Origin: Pseudomonadota bacterium
GTDB lineage: Bacteria; Pseudomonadota; Gammaproteobacteria; Burkholderiales; Casimicrobiaceae
Direction: 5' to 3'
Length of the DNA stretch: 64,000 nucleotides
Assembly (NCBI GenBank): GCA_018241765.1
Contig: JAFEDD010000044.1
Coordinates: 1 to 64,000 of the forward strand
Below the pieces are notes generated by a model. That model was not told the DNA's origin. It made no database searches and saw only the letters and a list, made by a program, of their open reading frames with translations. Position numbers and translations under genes: made by a program. Shown here piece after piece: positions 19,242 through 27,065 of the stretch; position 1 is the first letter of the stretch, and every line of letters starts with the position of its first letter.

Positions 19242-19517
19242 GCCATCCGTGCCGGATCGTGCTCGCCATGGGTGAACTGGAAATTTCCTTGATGGGCGCG
19301 GCTTGCAGGGCAACTTTCACGTCCCGAAGCCGTTTGCCCGTCGCCTGCTTGCTCAGGATGCCCGTTGATGCGAACGCAACACCTTGATTGACAAGCAAAA
19401 AATAGCTCCTTGGCTCTGCGCAATAGTTTTTCCACATTTTGAAGTCGACTTTGGCCGCATTTTGCGCTCGGAGCCCGTCATGGATGCGCCTTCCAGCGCC
19501 AAGTTGTATCGAGCATG
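19242..19517. repeat. Long interspersed repeat, copy B (downstream of relA)
   Basis: This is the second copy of the 276-bp unit seen at 6466-6741, with GTCGAC at 19444-19449 and the same conserved blocks (AGGGCAACTTTCACGT, then GGATGCGCCTTCCAGCGC in the right arm). Its 39-codon open frame (19268-19387) ends at the same aligned TGA as in copy A. It lies directly after relA, as copy A lies after truB, so a role at transcript 3' ends is possible. The short lead-in from 19199 is not clearly part of the repeat. Confidence 0.75.
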
Positions 19518-19851
19518 GAATCCGCCCTGAACCATCCTCGATCCCTTGCCGCGGTCGAAGCGCCACGAGTCTGCCCCGCGAAGGAATGGCAAGGTGGCGC
19601 TTTGCACGGCGCAGGTCGCGCCCCAAGTCGATGCCGAGGAAGCCGCCCGGGCCTGGCTGTCAGGGATGGCGTCTTCCCGCCCTTCGTCGGAGACGCGGAT
19701 CTGTTCCATCTCCCTACCGTGCCCGTCGGTTCGATGGTCCGGGGGTTGGCCCGTGCTTCCCTGGCGGGCGGTCATGGCGTGTTCGCGTACCCGCGCCGCG
19801 ATGGCATCATACGCACCAGCGAAGGCACCAACGAAGCACCAAGGAGGCACC
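19518..19851. other. Intergenic stretch with no recognised gene
   Basis: This 334-bp stretch lies between the repeat and the Bug receptor. All three plus-strand frames are open over long parts of it, including one fused in frame to the receptor gene, but none gives a recognisable protein and composition alone can explain this at high GC. Just before the receptor there is a short imperfect iteration of GAAGGCACCAACGAAGCACC followed by the ribosome site AAGGAGG. Confidence 0.5.
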
Positions 19852-20829
19852 ATGAACCGGTACAACCGACGCATTTTCGTCACCCTCTCCGGCGCGCTGT
19901 GCGCATTGCTCGCGTCTGTCGCGTTCGCGCAGTATCCGAGCAAGCCGATCCGAATCGTCGTCCCGTTTCCGCCCGGCGGGACGACGGACATCATGGCGCG
20001 AGCCGTGGCCAACGATTTGCAACGGGCGTTCGGGCAACCGGTGATCGTCGACAACAAGGCGGGCGCGGGGGGCAACATCGGCGCCGACGCTGTCGCCAAG
20101 GCGCCGCCCGACGGTTACACCTTCGTCATGGGTACCGTTGGCACCCACGCGATCAACGTAGCGCTGTACGCGAAGATGCCTTACGACCCCGTGAAGGACT
20201 TCGCGCCGGTGTCGCTGGTGGCCGGAGTGCCGAACATTCTCGTTGCCGCCCCCGCGTTCCCGGCGCACAGCGTGCGGGAGGTGATCGATCTGGCGAAGAA
20301 GCAGGACGGGAAACTGACGTTCGCATCGAGCGGGTCCGGAACGTCGATCCATCTCTCCGGTGAACTGTTCAAGCTGCTTGCCGGCGTGCAGATGACCCAT
20401 GTTCCCTACAAGGGGTCGGCGGCCGCGTTGCCCGACGTGATGAGCGGCCAGGTCGACATCATGTTCGACAACGCGCCTTCGGTGATGCCACAGATCAAGG
20501 CAGGAAAATTGCGGGCCATCGCGGTCACCAGCAGCAAGCGCTCACCCGCGTTGCCGAATGTTCCGACCATCGCCGAGAGCGGCCTGCCTGGTTTCGAGGC
20601 CACCTCGTGGTTTGGGCTGCTGGCACCCGCCGGGACCCCCAAGGACATCGTCGACCGCGTGTCCGCGCAAATCGCGAAGACACTGCAGACGCCGGAAATG
20701 AAGGAGCGACTCGCCGGGCAAGGGGCAGAAGCCATTGGCAGTACGCCTGAACAATTCGCGGCGCATATCCGCTCGGAGATCGAAAAGTGGGCCAAAGTCG
20801 TCAAGGCGTCGGGCGCCAAGGTCGATTGA
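19852..20829 (+). CDS. Bug family tripartite tricarboxylate transporter substrate-binding protein (TctC-like)
   Basis: Bug proteins are periplasmic receptors for small carboxylates, amplified in Burkholderiales. The 325-aa protein has a signal peptide (about 1-26, LLASVAFA-QYPSKPI) and the family hallmarks RIVVPFPPGGTTD, VVDNKAGAGGNIGAD-like VDNKAGAGGN, VPYKG and LPNVPTIAE. ATG 19852 has a textbook AAGGAGG site; the upstream in-frame extension is rejected. No tctA/tctB membrane genes lie nearby, so it may act as an orphan receptor. Its position before a glycolate oxidase cluster suggests, by inference only, a 2-hydroxyacid ligand. Confidence 0.93.
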   Translation: MNRYNRRIFVTLSGALCALLASVAFAQYPSKPIRIVVPFPPGGTTDIMARAVANDLQRAFGQPVIVDNKAGAGGNIGADAVAKAPPDGYTFVMGTVGTHAINVALYAKMPYDPVKDFAPVSLVAGVPNILVAAPAFPAHSVREVIDLAKKQDGKLTFASSGSGTSIHLSGELFKLLAGVQMTHVPYKGSAAALPDVMSGQVDIMFDNAPSVMPQIKAGKLRAIAVTSSKRSPALPNVPTIAESGLPGFEATSWFGLLAPAGTPKDIVDRVSAQIAKTLQTPEMKERLAGQGAEAIGSTPEQFAAHIRSEIEKWAKVVKASGAKVD

Positions 20830-20841
20830 GTTCGTCGCACG

Positions 20842-20862
20842 CGCGGGCCGCGTCGGCCCGCG
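20842..20862. terminator. Possible terminator hairpin after the Bug receptor gene
   Basis: CGCGGGCC and GGCCCGCG form a perfect 8-bp stem with a 5-nt loop, 12 bp after the receptor stop. There is no T tract, so intrinsic termination is doubtful; it may slow polymerase or protect the 3' end. Confidence 0.35.
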
Positions 20863-20899
20863 TTGGAGCGTCAGCCCCGATGTCGGGAGCGCGAGCCTG

Positions 20900-22366
20900 A
20901 TGGCGCCGTCGACGTTTCTCGACGCGCTGGTGCGACTGTTGCCGGTTGCGGCCGTGAAAACCACGGTTGAGGAAATGCGGCCCTTCGAGTGCGATGGCTT
21001 GTCGATGTACCGCGCACTTCCGATGTGTGTTGCGCTACCCGAGAGCGAAGCGCAGGTCGCTGCGGTGCTGGCGCTGTGTCACGCGCATCGGGTACCCGTG
21101 GTGCCACGTGGCGCCGGAACGGGGCTGTCGGGCGGCGCGCTGCCCGATGCTCGCGCGTTGCTGCTGTCGACCGCTCGACTGACGCGCATTCATGGTATCG
21201 ATCGCGACGCGTGTACGGCCCGGGTCGATCCGGGCGTGCGCAATCTTGCGATCAGCGCCGCCGCCGCTGTGCATGATCTCTACTATGCGCCCGATCCGTC
21301 ATCGCAGATCGCGTGCACGATCGGAGGCAACGTTGCAGAGAATTCCGGCGGCGTGCACTGCCTGAAATATGGTCTCACCGTGCACAATGTTCGCAAGCTC
21401 CGCGTCGCGTTGATGACGGGTGAAATCGTGGAAATCGGCACTGAAAGTCTGGACGGCACGACGCCCGGTGGCTACGACCTTCTTGCCTTGATGGTGGGAT
21501 CCGAGGGGCTGCTGGGCATCGTCACCGAAGTCACCGTCAAGTTGACACCCAGGCCCGCGCTTGCGCAGGTGGCCATGGCCTCCTTTCCGAGCACGGAGGC
21601 TGCTGGAGCGGCCGTCGGCGCGATCCTTGCAGCGGGCATCATCCCGGCGGGCCTCGAAATGATGGATCGCATTGCGACGGCGGCGGTTGAGGACTTCGTG
21701 CACGCGGGCTATGACCTGGATGCCGAGGCAATCCTCCTTTGCGAAAGCGATGGCACGACGGAAGAAGTCGCCGACGAAATGAAGCGCATCGCCGAAATTC
21801 TGCGCCGCGGCGGTGCCACCGACATCCGTGTGTCGCGCAATGAGGAGGAGCGCCTTCGTTACTGGAGCGGGCGCAAGAACGCGTTTCCCGCAACCGGGCG
21901 GATCTCGCCCGACTATTACTGCATGGATGGCACGATTCCTCGCCGTGAATTGCCGCGCGTTCTCGGTGAGATCCAGCGCCTCTCCCGGCACTACGGGCTT
22001 CGGTGCGCCAATGTGTTTCATGCAGGCGATGGCAATCTGCATCCGCTCATCATGTTCGACGCCAACGTCGCCGGTGAAACCGAACGTGCCGAAGCGTTCG
22101 GCGCCGAAATCCTCGAGCTTTGCGTCGAGGTGGGCGGCACGATCACCGGTGAACATGGTGTCGGCATCGAAAAAATCGACCAGATGTGCGTGCAGTTTTC
22201 GCCCAGGGAGTTGACACGAATGCACGAAATCAAGCGCGCATTCGACCCTGCCGAGTTGCTGAACCCCGGCAAGGCCGTGCCGACACTGCATCGCTGCGCT
22301 GAATTTGGACGCATGCGCGTTGGCCTTGGCAGGCCGCTACCTTTCCCTGATCTGGAGCGATACTGA
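20900..22366 (+). CDS. glcD: Glycolate oxidase FAD-linked subunit GlcD
   Basis: GlcD is the flavoprotein subunit of membrane-associated glycolate oxidase (glycolate to glyoxylate), with GlcE and GlcF. The 488-aa protein has the PCMH-type FAD-binding domain with PRGAGTGLSGGALP and GGNVAENSGGVHCLKYGLT, and a C-terminal FAD-oxidase domain with FHAGDGNLHP and GEHGVG. ATG 20900 is chosen because the frame further upstream runs into the Bug receptor gene. Its stop overlaps the next ATG by one base (TGATG). Confidence 0.93.
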   Translation: MAPSTFLDALVRLLPVAAVKTTVEEMRPFECDGLSMYRALPMCVALPESEAQVAAVLALCHAHRVPVVPRGAGTGLSGGALPDARALLLSTARLTRIHGIDRDACTARVDPGVRNLAISAAAAVHDLYYAPDPSSQIACTIGGNVAENSGGVHCLKYGLTVHNVRKLRVALMTGEIVEIGTESLDGTTPGGYDLLALMVGSEGLLGIVTEVTVKLTPRPALAQVAMASFPSTEAAGAAVGAILAAGIIPAGLEMMDRIATAAVEDFVHAGYDLDAEAILLCESDGTTEEVADEMKRIAEILRRGGATDIRVSRNEEERLRYWSGRKNAFPATGRISPDYYCMDGTIPRRELPRVLGEIQRLSRHYGLRCANVFHAGDGNLHPLIMFDANVAGETERAEAFGAEILELCVEVGGTITGEHGVGIEKIDQMCVQFSPRELTRMHEIKRAFDPAELLNPGKAVPTLHRCAEFGRMRVGLGRPLPFPDLERY

Positions 22367-23799
22367 TGCAACACCCGTCGACCGATACCAAAGCGCCACT
22401 CAGGTTTCAACGTCCCACGGCGGAGGCGACGGCTGCCGTCGTCGATGCGTTGTGTCGCCGCTTTGGCGATCGCGCCGTCGTCGCGCATGCGGTGCGCGAG
22501 CACCACAGTCACGGCGAAGGGCTGCAAGACGCCGGGTTGCCCGACGTCGTCGTGTTCCCGGAGTCGAACGAAGAAGTCGCGTCCATCGTTCGCTTGTGCA
22601 ACGAGGCGGCAGTCGCGGTCATCGCCTATGGCACGGGCACGTCGCTCGAAGGACATCTGAAGGCAATCTACGGTGGCGTGTGCATCGATCTCACGCGGAT
22701 GAATCGCATCCTCGAAATCCAGACCGATGATCTCGATTGCCGTGTACAGGCCGGCGTGACACGCGAGCAATTGAATCTGGAAATTCGTCACACGGGGCTG
22801 TTTTTCCCGATCGATCCGGGTGCCAACGCAAGCCTCGGCGGCATGTCGGCGACGCGTGCGAGCGGAACCAACGCCGTGCGCTACGGAACCATGCGCGAGA
22901 ACGTGCTCGGCTTGACGGTCGTCACGCCCGATGGGCGCATCATCAAGACAGGAACGCGCGCGCGCAAGTCGAGCGCTGGCTATGATCTGACGCGGCTCTA
23001 CGTCGGCAGCGAAGGCACGCTCGGCATCATCACCGAGATCCAGCTGCGACTCTACGGCATTCCCGAGCGGATCAGCGCCGCCGTCACGCAATTCGATGAC
23101 CTGCATGCGGCGGTCAGGGCGGTCATCAGCGCCATGCAGCTCGGGGTGCCGATGGCGCGAATCGAACTTCTCGACGAGACGCAAATGGATGCGTCGATCA
23201 AGTACTCGAAGCTGGAGGGGGTCGACGCAAAGCCGACGCTCTTCATGGAGTTTCATGGCACGGACGCGTACGTCAGCGAGCAGATTGCCTTGATGAAGAC
23301 CATTACCTCCGAGCATGGCGGCAGCGACTATCGTTTCGCCGATCGTCCCGAGGACCGGACGCGGCTCTGGAAGGCTCGACATGACGCCTATTGGGCGGGC
23401 ATGAATTACCTGCCAGGGAAGCAGGCGTTTTCCACCGACACCTGCGTCCCGATTTCGCGCCTCGCGGACTGTGTGCGTGAAGCGAAGGCGGAAGTCGCTC
23501 GCAGCGGCCTCGTCTGCATGATCGTCGGTCATGTTGGCGATGGCAATTTTCATGTGCTGATCACCTTCGATCCGAACGACGCTGGCGAACGAGCGCGCGC
23601 CGAGACGGCGGCCGATCGCATTGCGCATATCGCGATCGCGATGGGGGGTACCTGTACCGGCGAGCACGGCATTGGCGTCCACAAGTTGGAGGCGTTGAAG
23701 AGCGAGCACGGTGAGGCGGTCGACGTCATGCGTTCGATCAAGCGTGCGCTCGACCCCAACAACATCATGAACCCGGGAAAGACCATCCCGATGACGTGA
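22366..23799 (+). CDS. FAD-linked oxidase, D-lactate dehydrogenase (cytochrome)-like
   Basis: This is a 477-aa member of the same VAO/PCMH flavoprotein superfamily as GlcD, but of the D-lactate dehydrogenase (Dld/LDHD) branch. Visible motifs are YGTGTSLEGH, NASLGGMSATRASGTNAVRYG in part, GHVGDGNFHV and GEHGIG. It has no Fe-S domain, so it probably passes electrons to cytochrome or quinone itself. It is translationally coupled to glcD. The exact substrate (D-lactate or another D-2-hydroxyacid) cannot be read from sequence. Confidence 0.85.
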   Translation: MQHPSTDTKAPLRFQRPTAEATAAVVDALCRRFGDRAVVAHAVREHHSHGEGLQDAGLPDVVVFPESNEEVASIVRLCNEAAVAVIAYGTGTSLEGHLKAIYGGVCIDLTRMNRILEIQTDDLDCRVQAGVTREQLNLEIRHTGLFFPIDPGANASLGGMSATRASGTNAVRYGTMRENVLGLTVVTPDGRIIKTGTRARKSSAGYDLTRLYVGSEGTLGIITEIQLRLYGIPERISAAVTQFDDLHAAVRAVISAMQLGVPMARIELLDETQMDASIKYSKLEGVDAKPTLFMEFHGTDAYVSEQIALMKTITSEHGGSDYRFADRPEDRTRLWKARHDAYWAGMNYLPGKQAFSTDTCVPISRLADCVREAKAEVARSGLVCMIVGHVGDGNFHVLITFDPNDAGERARAETAADRIAHIAIAMGGTCTGEHGIGVHKLEALKSEHGEAVDVMRSIKRALDPNNIMNPGKTIPMT

Positions 23800-23852
23800 C
23801 GAGCAGGGCGCGACCCGCGTCCACCGGCCCGTCGTCTCTTGCAGGAGTCACC

Positions 23853-24524
23853 ATGTCCTATACGCTCATCATTGGCAACAAGAACTATTCATCCTGGTCG
23901 CTCCGACCTTGGCTGGTGCTGCGCGCTGCTGGCATCGCGTTCGACGAAACCCTCATCGCGCTCCACAGCGAAGAGTTCGACGCCGAAATCCGATCAAGAA
24001 AGCGCTCGCCCAACGGCCGTGTTCCGGTGCTGATCGACGGCGCAACGACGGTGTGGGATTCGCTCGCCATCTGCGAATATCTGGCCGAGCGACATGCCGG
24101 GCTTTGGCCGGACGCGGCAGCGGCGCGGGCACATGCACGCTGCGCCTGCGCGGAGATGCATTCAGGGTTCGGCGCGATGCGGCAGTGGTTGCCGATGAAC
24201 GTGAGGCGGCGCTACCCCCTCGCCGCGTTGCGCTCCGACGTTGCCGCAGACGTCGGGCGCGTGCAGTCGTTGTGGGCCGAAGCACGCGAACGCTTCGGCG
24301 CGGGCGGCCCGTATTTGTACGGCGCCTTCAGCATTGCCGACGCCTACTTCGCGCCCGTCGTGTTTCGCTTCCAAACGTATGGCGTGGCCGCCTCCGCGAT
24401 CGGCGCGCAGTACATGGCGACGATGCTCGCGCATCCGGCCATGCAGCAGTGGGCGGCCGACGCCCAGGCCGAGCGTATGGTGGTTGCCGACGAAGAACCC
24501 GAGACTCTGTATGGTGCACGATAG
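23853..24524 (+). CDS. Glutathione S-transferase family protein
   Basis: The 223-aa protein has an N-terminal thioredoxin-like domain (GNKNYSSWSLRPWLVLRAAG, with the Ser-rich active-site region) and the glutathione-contacting segments GRVPVLIDG and VWDSLAICEYLAERH. An all-helical C-terminal domain follows. ATG 23853 has GGAG in front; the earlier in-frame ATG is rejected because it lies in the intergenic region without homology. It interrupts the glycolate genes; a detoxifying role for aldehyde by-products such as glyoxylate is speculation. Confidence 0.88.
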   Translation: MSYTLIIGNKNYSSWSLRPWLVLRAAGIAFDETLIALHSEEFDAEIRSRKRSPNGRVPVLIDGATTVWDSLAICEYLAERHAGLWPDAAAARAHARCACAEMHSGFGAMRQWLPMNVRRRYPLAALRSDVAADVGRVQSLWAEARERFGAGGPYLYGAFSIADAYFAPVVFRFQTYGVAASAIGAQYMATMLAHPAMQQWAADAQAERMVVADEEPETLYGAR

Positions 24525-24545
24525 GTGCCGGGCTCCGCTGTTCCG

Positions 24546-25601
24546 ATGACGATCGACTCGTGGCAAGCACGCATCAAGGCGGGGGCTGCTCGTTGCGCAC
24601 GCCTCGGCATTCGTGGCAGCGGGAGCAAGGCGTTTTGTGCGCCCCCACTGTCGCATGATGTGATCGACACCCGGGACCATCGCGGCATCGTCACCTACGA
24701 GCCAGAGGAACTGGTGATCGTCGTGCGCTGCGGCACGCCACTGGCCGAGGTCGAGAGCGCGATGGCGGGTGAAGGGCAGATGCTTGCGTTCGAGCCGCCG
24801 CACTTTGGGCCAGGGGCGACGATCGGAGGCGCCGTCGCCGCCGGCCTGTCGGGGCCACGACGCCCCTACACCGGCGCGCTGCGTGATTTCGTTCTCGGTG
24901 CGAAGCTGATCGATGGCAAGGGGGATCTGCTCGCCTTCGGCGGCCGCGTCATGAAGAACGTGGCTGGCTTCGACGTGTCGCGGTTGCTCGCGGGCTCGTT
25001 CGGTACGCTGGGCATCATCACGGAAGTCGCCTTCAAGTGCCTGCCACGACCGCAGCAGGAGCAAACGCGCGTGCTCGAACTCGACGCCGATGCCGCCATC
25101 GCGATGATGAACCGATGCTACGCGCAGGCGATGCCGATCACCGCGAGCACTTGGGTTGGAGGCATGCTTCATCTGCGATTCGGTGGTGCGGATCCCGCCG
25201 TGCGCGCGGCTGTCGGTCGCGTCGGAGGCGAAGTGCTGGCGAATGCGTCCGAGTGGTGGGCGGACTGGCGCGAACAGCGCCACCCGTTTTTTTCGCCTGA
25301 GGTGAACGGCCTGCCATTGCAACGGGTGGCCTGTCGCGCCAGCGCACCGTTCGCCGATCTTGCGCAGGGGCATGCGCATCAGGCGATCGAGTGGGGGGGC
25401 GCGTTGCGCTGGTTGCGGGCTCCCTTGGTGACACAGGTCATGATCGCGCAATGGGCGCGCCACGCCGGCGGTCACGCTCACGTCGTTCGTGGCGCACCGA
25501 GCCGCGCAGAGGCGTTCACCGCAATTCCTGCGCCGTTGGTTGCCATCGCGCAGCGACTGAAGCAGAGCTTTGACCCGTATGCGGTATTTCCAAGTCTGTA
25601 A
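24546..25601 (+). CDS. glcE: Glycolate oxidase FAD-binding subunit GlcE
   Basis: GlcE is the second, shorter FAD-domain subunit of glycolate oxidase. The 351-aa protein shows RIKAGAARCARLGIRGSGSK at its start, EPPHFGPGATIGGAVAAGLSG, and VMKNVAGFDVSRLLAGSFGT, all typical of GlcE. ATG 24546 fits the family start; GTG 24525 would add seven residues. A run of seven T bases at 25288-25294 is coding (Phe-Phe) and not a terminator. Confidence 0.92.
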   Translation: MTIDSWQARIKAGAARCARLGIRGSGSKAFCAPPLSHDVIDTRDHRGIVTYEPEELVIVVRCGTPLAEVESAMAGEGQMLAFEPPHFGPGATIGGAVAAGLSGPRRPYTGALRDFVLGAKLIDGKGDLLAFGGRVMKNVAGFDVSRLLAGSFGTLGIITEVAFKCLPRPQQEQTRVLELDADAAIAMMNRCYAQAMPITASTWVGGMLHLRFGGADPAVRAAVGRVGGEVLANASEWWADWREQRHPFFSPEVNGLPLQRVACRASAPFADLAQGHAHQAIEWGGALRWLRAPLVTQVMIAQWARHAGGHAHVVRGAPSRAEAFTAIPAPLVAIAQRLKQSFDPYAVFPSL

Positions 25602-25654
25602 GCGGACCGCCGATCGGCGCCGCCGTGCGACCGAGGCGCTGAGGGAGGGTTCTC

Positions 25655-26887
25655 GTGCAGACACGGCTTGCTGACTTCATCAAGGACACGGCGGAAGGAC
25701 GGGAGGCCGAGGCGATCCTGCGCTCTTGCGTGCACTGCGGTTTTTGCACGGCAACGTGTCCGACCTACCAGTTGCTCGGCGATGAGTTGGATGGCCCGCG
25801 CGGACGCATCTATCTGATCAAGCAGATGCTCGAAGGCGAGGCGGCGTCGATGCGCACGCTCGATCATCTCGACCGTTGCCTGACGTGTCGCAGTTGCGAG
25901 ACGACGTGCCCGAGCGGCGTGCAGTACGGGCGATTGCTCGACATTGGACGCGCCGTCGCGGAGACGCGAGTTGGTCGCTCTTGGCCGGCGTCCTGGCGAA
26001 GACACCTGTTGCACCGGGTGCTGCTCAGCAAGCGGCTCTTTGCGCGCGCGCTCGCACTGGGTCGAGCGCTTCGATCATGGCTGCCGCCGACCCTTCGCAG
26101 CGCCGTCCTGCCACGGATCGAGCCGGGGGAGTGGCCGAGCGCGGTGCACCGGCGCACGATGCTGTTGCTGGATCATTGCGTGCAGGATGCGCTTGCACCG
26201 CGCATCGATGCGGCGGCGGCTCGGGTGCTCGATCGCGCCGGCATTACGTTGCGGCGGGTGGCCGCTGGCGGGTGCTGTGGTGCACTGAGCCACCATCTCA
26301 GCGAAGAGGCGCGCGCGGGCGCGCTCGTTCGCGCGAACATCGACGCGTGGTGGCCGCATGTCGAGGCCGGTGCCGAAGCCATCGTCATCACCGCATCGGG
26401 CTGCTCGGTAATGGTGAAGGACTACGGGCACTTCATGCGCGGTGATCCGGCCTATGCCGAGCGCGCCGCGCGCATCGGCGCGCTCGCGCGTGATGTCTCC
26501 GAAGTCGTCGCCGCGCATTGGAAGGCGCTGGCGCCGGAACTCGTGAATGCGCCGCCTGCCAAGGCGGCGATCGCGTGGCACGCGCCGTGCAGCCTGCAAC
26601 ACGGCATGCAATTGCGCGGCGACGTCGAACGCATGCTGGGTGAGGCCGGTTTTACGCTGTTGCCGGTGGCCGATGCGCACCTGTGCTGCGGCTCGGCAGG
26701 CACCTACTCGTTGCTGCAACCCGAGCTGAGCCGTGAACTCAAGCGGCGCAAGCTGGTCAACCTCGGCGCGGGGAAGCCAGGGCTGATCGCCACGGCCAAC
26801 ATCGGTTGCCTTGCCCATCTGCAAAGCGGCACCGAATTGCCCGTGCGTCACTGGATCGAGTTGCTCGACGAGCGGCTTCGCCGGTGA
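25655..26887 (+). CDS. glcF: Glycolate oxidase iron-sulfur subunit GlcF
   Basis: GlcF carries electrons from the GlcD/GlcE flavins towards the quinone pool. The 410-aa protein starts at GTG 25655 behind GAGGGAGG. Two [4Fe-4S] motifs are complete: C25xxC28xxC31xxxC35P and C75xxC78xxC81xxxC85P. Two CCG domains follow, with GGCCGALSHH and HLCCGSAGTYSLL. It closes the cluster glcD-ldh-gst-glcE-glcF. Confidence 0.95.
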   Translation: MQTRLADFIKDTAEGREAEAILRSCVHCGFCTATCPTYQLLGDELDGPRGRIYLIKQMLEGEAASMRTLDHLDRCLTCRSCETTCPSGVQYGRLLDIGRAVAETRVGRSWPASWRRHLLHRVLLSKRLFARALALGRALRSWLPPTLRSAVLPRIEPGEWPSAVHRRTMLLLDHCVQDALAPRIDAAAARVLDRAGITLRRVAAGGCCGALSHHLSEEARAGALVRANIDAWWPHVEAGAEAIVITASGCSVMVKDYGHFMRGDPAYAERAARIGALARDVSEVVAAHWKALAPELVNAPPAKAAIAWHAPCSLQHGMQLRGDVERMLGEAGFTLLPVADAHLCCGSAGTYSLLQPELSRELKRRKLVNLGAGKPGLIATANIGCLAHLQSGTELPVRHWIELLDERLRR

Positions 26888-26996
26888 CGATCCGGAGCCG
26901 TTGCGGCGCCTTTTCCGTCGCAGTCGCGTGAGTGAGGGATCGATCGGGCGGTGACGATGCCCGCAATCCACGCTTGGCTACGATAATTTCGCCACG

Positions 26997-27065
26997 ATGA
27001 TCGCTTTTCGAACCGAACCAGATCGCGACCGCCTTGCCTGTTCGTCATCGCGAGCGGCCAATTGA
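26997..27065 (+). CDS. Possible 22-aa leader peptide upstream of tamA
   Basis: ATG 26997 opens a 22-codon frame starting MIAFRTEPDR that ends with TGA at 27063-27065. That stop overlaps the tamA TTG start (TTGA), as ATGA overlaps do elsewhere in the window. GATAAT lies about 10 bp upstream of the ATG. There is no homology evidence, so it could be chance; if real it would couple translation into tamA, whose TTG has no good ribosome site. Confidence 0.25.
   Translation: MIAFRTEPDRDRLACSSSRAAN

Noticed and set aside
25288-25294. T tract as a terminator
   Set aside because: It lies within glcE, codes for Phe residues and has no preceding hairpin.
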